Of a DNA stretch of 64,000 nt, positions 23,058 through 31,625 are shown piece by piece. The position numbers and the translations under genes are program-made. Below the pieces are notes generated by a model. That model did no database searches and was not told where the DNA came from. It saw only the letters and a list, made by a program, of their open reading frames with translations. Positions within the stretch are counted from its first letter, which is position 1; each line of letters opens with the position of its first letter. This DNA is from an uncultured Poribacteria bacterium (GTDB lineage: Bacteria > Poribacteria > WGA-4E > WGA-3G), in NCBI GenBank assembly GCA_958295855.1, contig OY282383.1, positions 3,452,481 through 3,516,480 of the forward strand, in the 5' to 3' direction.

Positions 23058-23819
23058 ATGGCAAATATCATTGCATGTAACTTGGGGAGTTACCGACAGT
23101 TTCGTGCCGAGGCGTATGCACACTTGGCAGAAATCGGTTTGACGAATGTGGAAATCGGTGTGCCTTCCGCTGAATCCGTTGAGGCGGTTCGCGTAGAATT
23201 GACCGGGCACGGACTCACCGCAACCAGTCTGCTTGGCAGTTGCGATGTCCAATCAGAAACGGTTGTCACGGACTTCCAGGCAACGCTCGACATTGCTGAT
23301 AAGATGGACGTGAAGATTATCTTTGTCAGCGTGCACGCGGGGGACGCTGACCGGAACGCCGTATATGACAGGCTCCGCGCCATCGGTGAGAACGCCGCAC
23401 CAGCAGGCATTAAAGTGTGCTTAGAAACACACCCGGATATGGCACACAACGGCGACATTGCCTTGGAAACGATGAACGCGGTTGGGCATCCGAATATCTG
23501 CGTCAATTTTGACACCGGCAACGTCTATTACTACAACCATAATGTGACGGCTGTTGCGGAGATGCAGAAGATTCTTGCACACGTCGGTGCCGTTCACCTC
23601 AAGGATACAAACGGTGGGTATCGAACGTGGCATTTCCCAACACTCGGTGAAGGCGTGGTCGATTTCAAAACCGTATGCCAGACGTTGAACGATGCCGATT
23701 TCTACGGTCCCTTCACAATGGAACTGGAAGGCATTGAGGGCGAAAATCTTGACGAAGCAGGTGTTAAAGCGCGCGTGGCAGATTCGTTTCAACATCTAAA
23801 AGATATTGGCGTTATATAG
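23058..23819 (+). CDS. Sugar phosphate isomerase/epimerase (xylose-isomerase-like TIM barrel)
   Basis: 253 residues. The AP-endonuclease-2/xylose-isomerase-like barrel is shown by VEIGVPSAESVEAV, IIFVSVHAGD, KVCLETHPDMAHNG (metal glutamate), HPNICVNFDTGNVYYYN (metal aspartate), AVHLKDTNGGYR (metal histidine) and TMELEGIEGE (last glutamate). Such enzymes isomerise or epimerise sugars, inositols or related compounds with a divalent metal. A GGAGAC ribosome site precedes the ATG. It follows the BatA-like gene by 25 bases. Confidence 0.9.
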   Translation: MANIIACNLGSYRQFRAEAYAHLAEIGLTNVEIGVPSAESVEAVRVELTGHGLTATSLLGSCDVQSETVVTDFQATLDIADKMDVKIIFVSVHAGDADRNAVYDRLRAIGENAAPAGIKVCLETHPDMAHNGDIALETMNAVGHPNICVNFDTGNVYYYNHNVTAVAEMQKILAHVGAVHLKDTNGGYRTWHFPTLGEGVVDFKTVCQTLNDADFYGPFTMELEGIEGENLDEAGVKARVADSFQHLKDIGVI

Positions 23820-23838
23820 TCTTTTTTAACCATTATAG

Positions 23839-23945
23839 GCGGGAGGGGTCTTTCATCAATTCAGTTTCTGCTCCGCTTTTTCCGCATGAGGTATTTACCC
23901 CCGCAAGCGGGGAATGCACCCTCTGCAAAAGCGGGTTTCTGATGA
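23839..23945. repeat. Repeat family C, copy 1 (about 105 bp, nested stems)
   Basis: Shares its whole length with 43882-43985: GGAGGGG, CTTTCATCAATTCAG, TTCTGCTCCG, TTTTTCCGC, an inner CCCCGC/GCGGGG stem and a trailing GGGTTTCT. The outer stem is CCGCTTTTT with AAAAGCGG. The core alone occurs in tnpA at 3960-3988. Confidence 0.75.
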
Positions 23946-24047
23946 GTTATCAAACGTATTCCATAGAATTAGGTTTTAAGAATGGGGTTGTAACCCCGAA
24001 ATCTCATCACAGCTCGAGGACAGAATGCATCGCAAGTACGAGGAGGC

Positions 24048-24419
24048 ATGAAGATAAAAATGGATACGAATCTCTGTGTTATTCGACTGGGTGAAGGGGA
24101 ACGGGTTGGCGAAATGCTTGGAAACGTCTTGGATACACCAGATATGACGACGATTGGGGCCTTTGTAGTATCCAAGGAACATCCGACTGAACTTCACTAT
24201 CACGATTACGATGAGTATTGGTATTTTACCGAAGGCACAACAACGGTGACGCTCCGAACAGCTGATGGGCAGGGGGCATCCTATCGCGTCGGCGCGGGGG
24301 ATTTAGTCGTGACACCTAAGGGCGTTGAGCATGGGCATATCCCGGACGATGTCGTCAAAGGGGTACAGTGGGTGAGTGTGATTCACGCTGATGCGCGCCG
24401 TGGGCATCTCCATCGATAA
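24048..24419 (+). CDS. Single-domain cupin protein
   Basis: 123 residues. The two cupin motifs are present: ELHYHDYDEYWYFTEG (HxH and glutamate ligands) and GAGDLVVTPKGVEHGH (distal histidine). Small cupins of this type bind a metal and act as isomerases, dioxygenases or sugar-modifying enzymes. Substrate unknown. AGGAGG ends only one base before the ATG at 24048 and 13 bases before a second in-frame ATG at 24060, so the real start may be 24060. It lies between a sugar isomerase and an aldo-keto reductase. Confidence 0.82.
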   Translation: MKIKMDTNLCVIRLGEGERVGEMLGNVLDTPDMTTIGAFVVSKEHPTELHYHDYDEYWYFTEGTTTVTLRTADGQGASYRVGAGDLVVTPKGVEHGHIPDDVVKGVQWVSVIHADARRGHLHR

Positions 24420-24493
24420 GGTAGTAGGGTCTTTAGAAGGTTTCCCACACGTGGCTTTCTCCCGCCGTTGGGTTTCCGGAAGGAGGGACGACC

Positions 24494-25396
24494 ATGTCAA
24501 CACAAATACATCCGTTGCCGCGGCGACGATTGGGACGAACCGAATTAGAAGTCACATGCCTCGGTATGGGCGGTGCAGGCCTCGGCAGAGGCGATGTCAC
24601 CGACGATGAAGCCATCGAGGCGGTACACCGAGCCATTAACTTAGGGATAAACTACCTTGACACCGCGCCGCTCTACGGTGAAAGTGAGCGGCGTGTCGGG
24701 CTGGCACTCGCTGATGGCTGGCGCGACAAGATTTATCTCGCCACGAAAACTGGCACCCATCCCGAATGGCGCGGCGATTTTAGTGGTGCTGGCACTCGCC
24801 GCAGTGTCGAAAATAGCCTCCGTTTGTTAGGTACTGACTCTCTGGATGTCTGTTTAGTGCATGACCCGGATAGTATGGCCCCTGTTGTCGCAAAAGGCGG
24901 CGCCCTGGATGAGCTCCAACGGATGCGCGAGGAAGGCCTGGTTAAGTTTATCGGGCTCGGCGTGCGGCAACACGAATTCCATAAGATTGCCATCGAAACC
25001 GGCGTGGTGGATGTGATTTTAACCTATCTTGATTACACGCTTCTGAACCAAACTGCAAACGAGTGGCTGTTACCCCTTGCTGCTGAAAACGACATCGGGA
25101 TTATTAACGGAAGCCCCATTGCAATGGGATTGCTTTCAGGGCTTGAGCCAGATGTGTCGGCCAGCAGGATGCATTTAGGCACATCAGATGCCGAAAAAGC
25201 ACATCAACTCTGGCAGTGGGCAACTGACAACAATTTGAATCTGCTGAACCTCGCCCTCCAATTTTGCCTTCGGCACCCGCGGATTGCGACGAATCTGACG
25301 GGTTCTAAAAATGCGGCGGAGGTGGAGCAGAATTTCCATGCCTCCATGACACCGGTTCCCGATGATGTGTGGGAGCAGTTAGAGGCACTGTTGTAA
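24494..25396 (+). CDS. Aldo/keto reductase family oxidoreductase
   Basis: 300 residues. The (beta/alpha)8 reductase signature is clear: RRLGRTELEVTCLGMGGAGLG, NYLDTAPLYGESERRVG (aspartate and tyrosine of the tetrad), IYLATKTGTHPEW (lysine), LDVCLVHDPD (histidine). The C-terminal part has NLALQFCLRHPRIATNLTGSKNAAEVEQN, which would bind NADPH. Close relatives include L-galactose/D-threo-aldose dehydrogenases, but the substrate is uncertain. The ribosome site is GGAAGGAGGG. Its last codons overlap the convergent small membrane gene at 25379. Confidence 0.92.
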   Translation: MSTQIHPLPRRRLGRTELEVTCLGMGGAGLGRGDVTDDEAIEAVHRAINLGINYLDTAPLYGESERRVGLALADGWRDKIYLATKTGTHPEWRGDFSGAGTRRSVENSLRLLGTDSLDVCLVHDPDSMAPVVAKGGALDELQRMREEGLVKFIGLGVRQHEFHKIAIETGVVDVILTYLDYTLLNQTANEWLLPLAAENDIGIINGSPIAMGLLSGLEPDVSASRMHLGTSDAEKAHQLWQWATDNNLNLLNLALQFCLRHPRIATNLTGSKNAAEVEQNFHASMTPVPDDVWEQLEALL

Positions 25397-25729
25397 GCGG
25401 AGGGGAAAGGGAAGGAATGTGACGTGTATAAGGCTGGCAAAGATATGCCTAAACTTGACAGCTTTGTTTACCTTGAAAATGCGCGCAGCGGCTGTGAGAA
25501 GCACGCTTAGCACAACGTGGAATGCCGGTATTGCGAAAACGACGAAAACGACGAAAACGTCTAGCACGGCGTAGTTTTTTACAGCTGCAACGAGGCAACA
25601 GAGTGTGAGTGCCAAAAGCCACTTTGGCTCGGATTTAAGGCGTGTGAACGCCGCACTCGGTTTTACGATAATGTCTCTGATGTTTTGCAAACTTTCTTTC
25701 ATCGTTATCTGATGCCTACGTGTTTTCAC
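25379..25729 (-). CDS. YIP1-like small membrane protein
   Basis: 116 residues from a GTG at 25729 whose first bases overlap the TGA of the upstream 39-residue gene (GTGA), a sign of coupled translation. An internal ATG at 25702 (MKESLQNIRDIIVKPSAAF) is the alternative. The opening IRDIIVKPSAAFTRLKSEPKW, followed by membrane helices, is typical of YIP1-domain proteins. At 116 residues it is shorter than the usual 180-220 and ends soon after KVNKAVKFRHIFASLI, so it may be truncated. Its 3-prime end overlaps the aldo-keto reductase gene by 18 bases. Function unknown. Confidence 0.6.
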   Translation of the reverse strand: MKTRRHQITMKESLQNIRDIIVKPSAAFTRLKSEPKWLLALTLCCLVAAVKNYAVLDVFVVFVVFAIPAFHVVLSVLLTAAARIFKVNKAVKFRHIFASLIHVTFLPFPLRLQQCL

Positions 25730-25845
25730 TTGAGTTTGTTATAGACCCATAAAACAATTCCGACTATGACTAAAAAGCCAATGAATGTCCCACTGAAGAC
25801 GATGGTTAAAAATAAGAGCGTGTCATCTAACCGCTGCTCCAACAT
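25726..25845 (-). CDS. 39-residue single-pass membrane peptide
   Basis: Reading MLEQRLDDTLLFLTIVFSG then a hydrophobic run and ending WVYNKLK. It has one membrane helix with a short acidic front and basic back, resembling small OadG-like or accessory subunits. A GGAG lies upstream of the ATG, and a promoter is at 25881-25909. It overlaps the YIP1-like gene by 4 bases, so the two form a small operon. Confidence 0.6.
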   Translation of the reverse strand: MLEQRLDDTLLFLTIVFSGTFIGFLVIVGIVLWVYNKLK

Positions 25846-25880
25846 GGTTTTCTACTCCTTAAGTTATTAGCCGTAAAAAC

Positions 25881-25909
25881 ATGATACATTCTCCTTTCAA
25901 AGGTGTCAA
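25881..25909 (-). promoter_or_regulatory. Sigma-70-type promoter for the small membrane operon
   Basis: On the minus strand TTGACA (25904-25909), 17 bases, TATCAT (25881-25886). The start is near 25874, about 30 bases before the ATG at 25845. Confidence 0.6.
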
Positions 25910-26237
25910 GAAAATTAAAAGTAAACAACAATAAATAGGTTGAATTGCACTATCCTTTCTTTTTTCAGGGACGCGACACGCCGAGACGCTCGCGGCACTT
26001 CTTCCGTTGAGAGGTTCGTGAGATGTTTTGTGGCCATTCATATAACAAGCCCTTCAAAAATACCCCTTTGGGTCGAGCCTGTATAAAAAATGGCATTTTT
26101 TTAGGGAATCGCAGTTTTTTGCAAAAATGGCGGGAATTCCCATTTTTTCTCTTGCCACAAGATTTATGGGCATCCACAAGGGATGCCCCTACAATGTAAG
26201 GGCGAAATATGTATAGCGGGGAGGCGAGTAAAATTTG
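25910..26237. other. Gene-free gap with a dispersed palindrome
   Basis: About 330 bases. Only the palindrome at 26168-26188 and its GGGCGAAATATGTATAG tail stand out. No convincing gene. Confidence 0.4.
26168..26216. repeat. Palindromic repeat with GCGAAAT(A/G)TGTATAG tail
   Basis: GGGCATCC (26168-26175) pairs with GGATGCCC (26181-26188). The tail GGGCGAAATATGTATAG recurs, nearly unchanged, in both units at 39101-39187. Confidence 0.6.
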
Positions 26238-26987
26238 ATGAGATTTCAGGGAAGGGTTGCATTGGTAACCGGCGGCAGCCGTGGCATTGGCAAGGCAACT
26301 GCACTCAAACTGGCACGCGAAGGTGCAACCGTCGCTGTGCATTATTCCCGCGCGGTTGCGAAAGCGGAAGCAGTCTGCGAACAGATTCGAGGTTTGGGAC
26401 AGAAAGCGATATCTGTGCAAGCGGATATTGCGGATAGAGAAGCTGTCAATCGGATGGTTGAGACGGTGACAGAAGGGCTCGGCACAATTGAATTGCTTGT
26501 GAACAACGCTGGGGATACCGGGTATATGACATTTGAAGAACTCACGCCAGAGCATTGGGATCGGCTTATCGCGGTTAACCTGACGGGTCCCTTCAACGTG
26601 CTCTGGGCAGTCAAGCCGGGGATGATGTCGCAACAGTTTGGGCGTATCGTCAACGTGTCGTCGATTGCCGCGTTGGCAGTCCGTCCGAATCAACTGCCTT
26701 ATGCGGCGGCGAAAGCGGGGGTAATCTCACTGACGAAATCGTGCTGCGGCCCGCTTGCACCGCACAACATTCGCATCAATTCGGTTGCACCGGGGGCGAT
26801 TGCCACAGATATGTTAGGAGAAGCCTCACCAGAAATGGTGGAGCAGCTCCGGTCTACGACACCGCTTGGCCGGCTCGGTGAACCGGAGGAGATGGCGAAT
26901 GTGATAGCGTTCCTCTTAAGCGAGGAATCCAGTTATATGACAGGTGCCACGGTCATTGCAAGTGGGGGACGGATTTTGATTCCGTAA
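26238..26987 (+). CDS. Short-chain dehydrogenase/reductase (SDR), FabG-like
   Basis: 249 residues from the ATG at 26238. Classical SDR motifs: cofactor site VTGGSRGIGKATAL (TGxxxGxG), LVNNAGDTG (NNAG), catalytic serine in VNVSSIAAL, YxxxK in PYAAAKAGV, and N in IRINSVAPGAIATDM. The arginine after the first strand region (HYSRAVAKAE) suggests NADP(H) preference. Members reduce or oxidise alcohols, ketones or acyl chains. Substrate not predictable. It stands alone between a gap and convergent minus-strand genes. Confidence 0.92.
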   Translation: MRFQGRVALVTGGSRGIGKATALKLAREGATVAVHYSRAVAKAEAVCEQIRGLGQKAISVQADIADREAVNRMVETVTEGLGTIELLVNNAGDTGYMTFEELTPEHWDRLIAVNLTGPFNVLWAVKPGMMSQQFGRIVNVSSIAALAVRPNQLPYAAAKAGVISLTKSCCGPLAPHNIRINSVAPGAIATDMLGEASPEMVEQLRSTTPLGRLGEPEEMANVIAFLLSEESSYMTGATVIASGGRILIP

Positions 26988-27043
26988 GTGCGCGGTTGGC
27001 TTTTCTATATAACTAAGGGGTGCCTACAGAAAAATACACAGGT

Positions 27044-28324
27044 TTAACGTGTCAATTCAAGCTGCGTATCGCCGATTTCTAGGTCAAACGCTACGAACGT
27101 CTGTTTGCCCTCACAGAGGAACGTGTTGCTCTGAAAGTCGCGTCGGGAATGCACTTCACGCAGTGCCCACCCGTTGACTTGCATAAAGCGGATGGGTGCA
27201 TTGATAGCCAAGGTGAAGTTTGCCGTCGGGAATTGGGTAGAGAGGTGAATAATGGTATTAGGCGGAGTCCCTGTGCCGTAACATTCGACCGAAATATCAG
27301 TGAGTTTGCGCGCCATCCAGTAGTGGCCGATCTCGGAGGTTTTCATCCAGAGCGTTTTAGTGCCCCCCGGGTCATAATTATCCAGCCGTGCCTTGACAGT
27401 TTTCAGCACGTCAAACCCGCATTTTTCGCCGTTGAAATAAAATCCGGGCCAATGCCCGACGAGGATACATGGGCGTTCCGTTTTGATGATGTGTGGCAAG
27501 CGGCCGCCCTGTAAGTCTTCGGTGATAAACCGGTCGGCATCTCCCAAATCGTAGCCTGTCCATCCGCCGAACCAGTCTCCGGCACATGCAACAATGCTGG
27601 CAATCGCGAGGCCATTCTCCTTTTCAGCGTTCCAGATAGGTACATCTGGCAGTTCGTCGTGTTTGAGCCAGAGAAAATAGAAGGGGCGCGGGTTGTTATT
27701 GACATGCTGCGAAGCGGTTAGCACTGCTTTCGCGTATGCCGCCTCCTGGCGTTTTCCGAATGCGCCGGGGCTCGTTACGCCTTCACACGGGATGCCGACG
27801 TTATCGAGTATTTCCATGGCTGTAATGATATAGTCTGTGAGTTTATCAACGGGCGGATGCACCCATTCTACCTGTTCCCATTCCTCGGTGAGTGTGAATG
27901 TGTCCAGATTGACGACAGCGGTATGGGTGAGCATCTCGGGTGTCAAATCGAAGTTTGGCCAGATAATTTCTCTGTAAATTCGCAGCCACGCCTGATATTC
28001 TACGGTCGAAAAATCGGGAAATCCCTCATCGATGCGCCCCACTCCGGCGGGGTAGGGAATGATGCTAAATTTGCCTTTCACGCCGTTTTCCCAACACCAT
28101 TCTGCCCACTCCCATGCAAAATCTGCGGGGATTGTTGGCGGTATTTTTTTGAGTTGAGCGGCGTTGCCCTCCCAGCGTTCAGGGGGGATGCCCGGCTGAT
28201 GTCGTGCTTTCCACGCGTGCCGTTGGTGAATCCAGTAGTAGGTGAGGTTAATCACCGGGCACGAATCGTCAACGATAAGTGACAGGGGCGTTCTTAACAA
28301 TGGGTTGTGTACAGTAATGTTCAT
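27044..28324 (-). CDS. Possible deacetylase/glycoside-hydrolase-like (beta/alpha) barrel protein
   Basis: About 426 residues from the ATG at 28324 (MNITVHNPLLRT). An in-frame ATG at 28363 gives 439. The start TPLSLIVDDSCPVINL resembles the paired aspartates of NodB-type deacetylases, and CEGVTSPGAFG plus LVGHWPGFYF suggest a barrel enzyme. A C-terminal beta region (IIHLSTQFPTANFTLAINAP) follows. I do not recognise the exact family, so the enzymatic class is a guess. It is abundant in tryptophan and has no signal peptide. It lies just downstream of the glycerophosphodiesterase gene (51 bases), so they may share a transcript. Confidence 0.6.
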   Translation of the reverse strand: MNITVHNPLLRTPLSLIVDDSCPVINLTYYWIHQRHAWKARHQPGIPPERWEGNAAQLKKIPPTIPADFAWEWAEWCWENGVKGKFSIIPYPAGVGRIDEGFPDFSTVEYQAWLRIYREIIWPNFDLTPEMLTHTAVVNLDTFTLTEEWEQVEWVHPPVDKLTDYIITAMEILDNVGIPCEGVTSPGAFGKRQEAAYAKAVLTASQHVNNNPRPFYFLWLKHDELPDVPIWNAEKENGLAIASIVACAGDWFGGWTGYDLGDADRFITEDLQGGRLPHIIKTERPCILVGHWPGFYFNGEKCGFDVLKTVKARLDNYDPGGTKTLWMKTSEIGHYWMARKLTDISVECYGTGTPPNTIIHLSTQFPTANFTLAINAPIRFMQVNGWALREVHSRRDFQSNTFLCEGKQTFVAFDLEIGDTQLELTR

Positions 28325-28374
28325 ATTTATCGGTTCTCTAATATTTCGATGACTGACAACCATTCCGCTGATAA

Positions 28375-29145
28375 CTATTTCGCTCCGCTTTCAATATCTT
28401 CGACACAGCGTCTAATATAAGTCACATCATCTGCCCACAACCCTTCCATGCCATTTTTGACTGCCCACGCAACATCTCGCGGTGTCCGAATAAATCCGGC
28501 TTCCACAACAACCCCGTTCGCTTGAAGTTGCTTGACCTGGCGAGTGACAGCGCGTGTAAAGGCGTTATAGAGCGCGAAGTGATTGATGCGAGTCCATCCC
28601 AAGATGATGCAGTTTGCGTCAATCGCTGTCGCCGCTTTAAGGAAGTTCGCCATCGGGTTGATGAGAATCGCGCTTGTCTGGAGCTTGGGTTCCAACCGTT
28701 TGGTATCAACGAGCAGCTGCTTGTTGAAATAAAAAGTGAGAATGCTGACGATGTGAACGACATCGAAGTATCGGATACGTTCTACGATAATATCAAGCAG
28801 TTCTGCAGAATCACCCTTCGGTTCAACGAAGCAGGGCATCTGGTTTTCCTGTGCGAATCGGAGCGCGTCATCGAGGTGTGCAACGGGTTCGTCAGATGCC
28901 TCCACTGTCAGTTGTTGTACTTCCTTCCAAGTAAGTTTGCTGAGGGGTGTCGGACATCCGGTGGGTTTCCGAATATCGTCTCGGTTGAAGTCGACGTGAA
29001 GGAGAACGGGCTGCTTGTCTTGGGTGAGACAGACATCGCACTCATATCCATCGGCCCCGTCTGCCAATGCTCGCTGAAAGGCGGCAAGGGTATTTTCGGG
29101 TGCGCGTCCCATACCGCCGCGATGTGCGAAGAGTTGCATTTTCAT
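28375..29145 (-). CDS. Glycerophosphodiester phosphodiesterase
   Basis: 256 residues from the ATG at 29145; a longer TTG start at 29163 is less likely. The GDPD signature is clear: LFAHRGGMGRAPENTLAAF, ADGYECDVCLTQDKQPVLLHVD (metal and catalytic residues E, D and H) and FVEPKGDS. The last strands carry VEAGFIRTPRDVAWAVKNGMEGLWADDV. The enzyme splits glycerophosphodiesters to glycerol-3-phosphate and an alcohol, in lipid turnover. No signal peptide, so probably cytoplasmic. No strong ribosome site is visible. Confidence 0.88.
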   Translation of the reverse strand: MKMQLFAHRGGMGRAPENTLAAFQRALADGADGYECDVCLTQDKQPVLLHVDFNRDDIRKPTGCPTPLSKLTWKEVQQLTVEASDEPVAHLDDALRFAQENQMPCFVEPKGDSAELLDIIVERIRYFDVVHIVSILTFYFNKQLLVDTKRLEPKLQTSAILINPMANFLKAATAIDANCIILGWTRINHFALYNAFTRAVTRQVKQLQANGVVVEAGFIRTPRDVAWAVKNGMEGLWADDVTYIRRCVEDIESGAK

Positions 29146-29341
29146 CGTTAATTGCTCAACCAATTTCTGCTTTTAGTTCTGTAGAGTGCTCAATCCCGGT
29201 CATCACTATGCCTCCGTTTGATCAGCGTTGCGTGCACAACTCGTGCCTACCCGTCATTTCTTATTTGATAAGTTTAACATAGATTGCCGCACGTTGCAAG
29301 CTCCTCTGCGTAGGGGGTGCTATCCGGGTTACAAACCGCTC

Positions 29342-30067
29342 CTACCTCTTCTTATGCCACATCCGCTCGAAGTTATCCTGCGGGGCAAACCCTAAAATCC
29401 GTTTCGTTTTGACATTTGAGAACCGCTGATGCGGCAAATCCGCGAAGATATTGAAAATTTCACAGCGCGACGGTAGTTCCGCCAAATCAATCTCCAACCC
29501 CAGCCGAAATGCCTCACCTGCATCCCGCCACGTTACCGAAAACGGATACACATCCGTACCCTCTGCAGCGTCGTCATTCTCTCGGAAGCTGAGGAACAAG
29601 TAGCAAAGCACGTAAATATCGTAATGTTCAGTGAACACTTTACAAATTTCCTGTCCTAGCCCCTTTGTCAACGGGTAGAGACCGGTGCTCGTGTGGGGCG
29701 GAACATCCGGGTTAATCTCATAATCGTAGGTGGTATAAGAATCGCCTTGAATTGTGAAGTGGGGCCCGGTATTAATGACACGGCGAATGCCGTGTTCAAC
29801 AGCGGCGCGCATTGTGTTATAGCATCCACGCGTGCTGACATCAAATGCCAACTGCCGGTCCTGGCGGAGTACGGAGCAGTTAAGAATTGCGTCCATTCCC
29901 TCAGTCGCGCGCATCACGTCATCCAACGAACCGACATCAATGTGCATCGATTCATGTTTCGTCTCAATCTCATTGATGTCTGTTACGCGCAAGGTGTAAT
30001 AGGGCTCCAATGCCTTAACGACGTGCGGCCCGAGGTAGCCGTTACCGCCTAAAATAAGCACTTTCAT
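29342..30067 (-). CDS. NAD(P)-dependent sugar epimerase/dehydratase-like protein
   Basis: 241 residues. The Rossmann opening VLILGGNGYLGPHVVKAL is clear. Then come AILNCSVLRQDRQLAFDVSTRGCYNTM (extended-SDR NxxG region), VINTGPHF and a C-terminal substrate part ending QRFSNVKTKRILGFAPQ. The usual YxxxK is uncertain: the YPLTKGLGQEI segment probably supplies it. It is shorter than typical UDP-sugar epimerases. It is paired with a second such gene 45 bases upstream. They may act on the same sugar or polyketide-like substrate. Confidence 0.82.
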   Translation of the reverse strand: MKVLILGGNGYLGPHVVKALEPYYTLRVTDINEIETKHESMHIDVGSLDDVMRATEGMDAILNCSVLRQDRQLAFDVSTRGCYNTMRAAVEHGIRRVINTGPHFTIQGDSYTTYDYEINPDVPPHTSTGLYPLTKGLGQEICKVFTEHYDIYVLCYLFLSFRENDDAAEGTDVYPFSVTWRDAGEAFRLGLEIDLAELPSRCEIFNIFADLPHQRFSNVKTKRILGFAPQDNFERMWHKKR

Positions 30068-30091
30068 TGCTATTCCTCATCGTGTTTGCGC

Positions 30092-30119
30092 TCGGCACAC
30101 GGCGTGTGCCTGCTACTTT
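30092..30119. repeat. Palindromic repeat, family A relative, supplying a stop codon
   Basis: GGCACAC (30094-30100) pairs with GTGTGCC (30104-30110). Read on the minus strand it begins AAAGTAGCAGG, and its TAG (30113-30115) is the stop codon of the epimerase gene at 30113-30832. Confidence 0.6.
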
Positions 30120-30832
30120 ATTGGTGGCACAAATTGCGGATTAAAATTGAGTTTTGCCTTTGCTGTGCCGACAGAGAAACGAGCCTCTGGAAATTCCGAT
30201 TGGATATGGTAGATGTTCCATTGTGAAGGTGATGCGAGTGCCCCTTGGAAGGCGGCGACTGCATCGTTGATGCCAAGCCACATTGAATTGAATTCCGCTC
30301 CAGCTGCCTCCTCGGCAGTGATGATGGTGCCGAGCCGGAGGCATGTTACATTCAGTTTTCCTTCCCGCGCGAATTCCCGGCATGTGAATTCGCCGAGATG
30401 CTTTGAGAGCACAAAGCTATCCACAGTTGGCCGCGGTCTCCAGTTTTCTGTAACGGTCCAGTCTTCACCGTGTTGCTCAAACAGGCGGAGCGTGCTGGCA
30501 TAGATGAAACGTTTCACGCCCTCCGCCGATGCTGCCATCAGCAAGTTATAGGTGCAACGTGTTTGGTAATCAATAATGTAGTTCTCCGGCTCGTCTGCGG
30601 CTGCCAATGTATCGGGGGGTATCTCCGCGATGTGGACAATAGCATCCATACCACGCACCAACTCGTTAGTTGATTCGTCATGGCCGAGTGCACTTTGCAC
30701 AAAATCGTGGTTAAGAGCATTGGCGTTATCAATTGCGTGCAGTTCTGTTAATCGGAGCGTGTGTGCATCAGCCAACGCTGCCGCCAATCTGCGCGCCAAT
30801 TCAGAGCCTGCCGAGGTAATCAAAACATTCAT
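30113..30832 (-). CDS. NAD(P)-dependent sugar epimerase/dehydratase-like protein
   Basis: 239 residues. Opening NVLITSAGSELARRLAAAL is a Rossmann glycine region with a slightly altered pattern (TSAGSELA). IVHIAEIPPDTLAA, RCTYNLLMAASAEGVKRFIYASTLRLFEQ and the active-site SFVLSKHLGEFTCREF (YxxxK degenerate: FVLSKH) follow. The substrate end is RFSVGTAKAKLNFNPQF. It forms a pair with the gene at 29342. The tyrosine normally at the catalytic YxxxK seems replaced, which may mean a binding or altered activity. Its TAG stop lies within a family A-like repeat. Confidence 0.8.
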   Translation of the reverse strand: MNVLITSAGSELARRLAAALADAHTLRLTELHAIDNANALNHDFVQSALGHDESTNELVRGMDAIVHIAEIPPDTLAAADEPENYIIDYQTRCTYNLLMAASAEGVKRFIYASTLRLFEQHGEDWTVTENWRPRPTVDSFVLSKHLGEFTCREFAREGKLNVTCLRLGTIITAEEAAGAEFNSMWLGINDAVAAFQGALASPSQWNIYHIQSEFPEARFSVGTAKAKLNFNPQFVPPIK

Positions 30833-30901
30833 GGGATTCCTCTCTATCGCGATTAAATGAAGGTTAAGAATTTCATCCGGTCATGTTTAGCCGAACCTGC
30901 C

Positions 30902-31309
30902 CTACAAAGCGTCTCGAATTTTCGCAGCAATGTTCCCAATCTCCTCTAAATTTCCTTCACTCGGTTTCCATGGTAACCGCAACGGGTCAGCCGCCCAGCG
31001 CGGAATCAGGTGGAGATGGAAATGGAACACGGTCTGAAATCCTGCCGCTTCGTTTGACTGGAACAGGTTGAGCCCATCGGGGTTTAATGCCTTCCGCATC
31101 GCTGTTGCGAGCGGTATCGCGGCTTCCATAATTTTACTGCCTACCGCTGCGGGCATATCAAAGATATTTCGGTAGTGTTGCTTCGGTATAATGAGGAGGT
31201 GCCCCGGGTTCGCGGGTGCAATGTCCATAAAAGCGAGAACGTGTTCATCCTCATACACTTTGGTTGAAGGGATATCCCCTGCAACGATTGCACAAAATAG
31301 ACACTCCAT
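30902..31309 (-). CDS. HIT family hydrolase
   Basis: 135 residues, normal for the family. The histidine triad is HFHLHLIPRW. CLFCAIVAGDIPSTKVYEDEHVLAFMDI and PGHLLIIPKQHYRNIFDM are the standard N-terminal half, with a CxxC zinc pair at CLFC. HIT proteins hydrolyse dinucleoside polyphosphates or AMP-conjugates. It has its own promoter at 31466-31494 and probably leads the two epimerase genes downstream. Confidence 0.93.
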   Translation of the reverse strand: MECLFCAIVAGDIPSTKVYEDEHVLAFMDIAPANPGHLLIIPKQHYRNIFDMPAAVGSKIMEAAIPLATAMRKALNPDGLNLFQSNEAAGFQTVFHFHLHLIPRWAADPLRLPWKPSEGNLEEIGNIAAKIRDAL

Positions 31310-31571
31310 TGATTCAGTTCCTCAAAATTCAGTAAACCTTAGGTATGTCAGGACTTCCACGGAATGAATGCTGTAGCGGTGCGTTGTAAGCGCGCTTTCT
31401 GCGGGGCGCGCACGTGGAAAGTACGCCTACCTGCGAATTATTGAATGTGCGTAAGTCTTATCTGTATTTTAGCACATTCCGCCTAGAAAGTCAATAGAAA
31501 AAAGAGTTGTGTTTTTAGAGGGCTATCGTGAAATGTCCGCTAAGGTTACACGTTCTTGGTGAAAAAAGCAG
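31310..31571. other. Gap between HIT and Rpn-type genes
   Basis: Gene-free stretch of about 260 bases holding a minus-strand promoter (31466-31494) and a GC-rich partial palindrome near 31389-31422 in the predicted HIT leader. Confidence 0.4.
31466..31494 (-). promoter_or_regulatory. Sigma-70-type promoter for the HIT gene
   Basis: On the minus strand TTGACT (31489-31494), 17 bases, TAAAAT (31466-31471). The leader is about 150 bases. Confidence 0.55.
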
Positions 31572-31600
31572 TTGACATTTTCTTGCAATCTCGGTACAAT
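31572..31600 (+). promoter_or_regulatory. Sigma-70-type promoter for the Rpn-type gene
   Basis: TTGACA (31572-31577), 17 bases, TACAAT (31595-31600), with GGAGG shortly after and the ATG at 31626. Confidence 0.65.
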
Positions 31601-31625
31601 TAGGAGTGGAGGATATGCTATAACG

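Noticed and set aside
25859..26041. 60-residue open reading frame on the minus strand
   Set aside because: Overlaps a promoter and a gap rich in stop codons in neighbouring frames; no similarity recognised.
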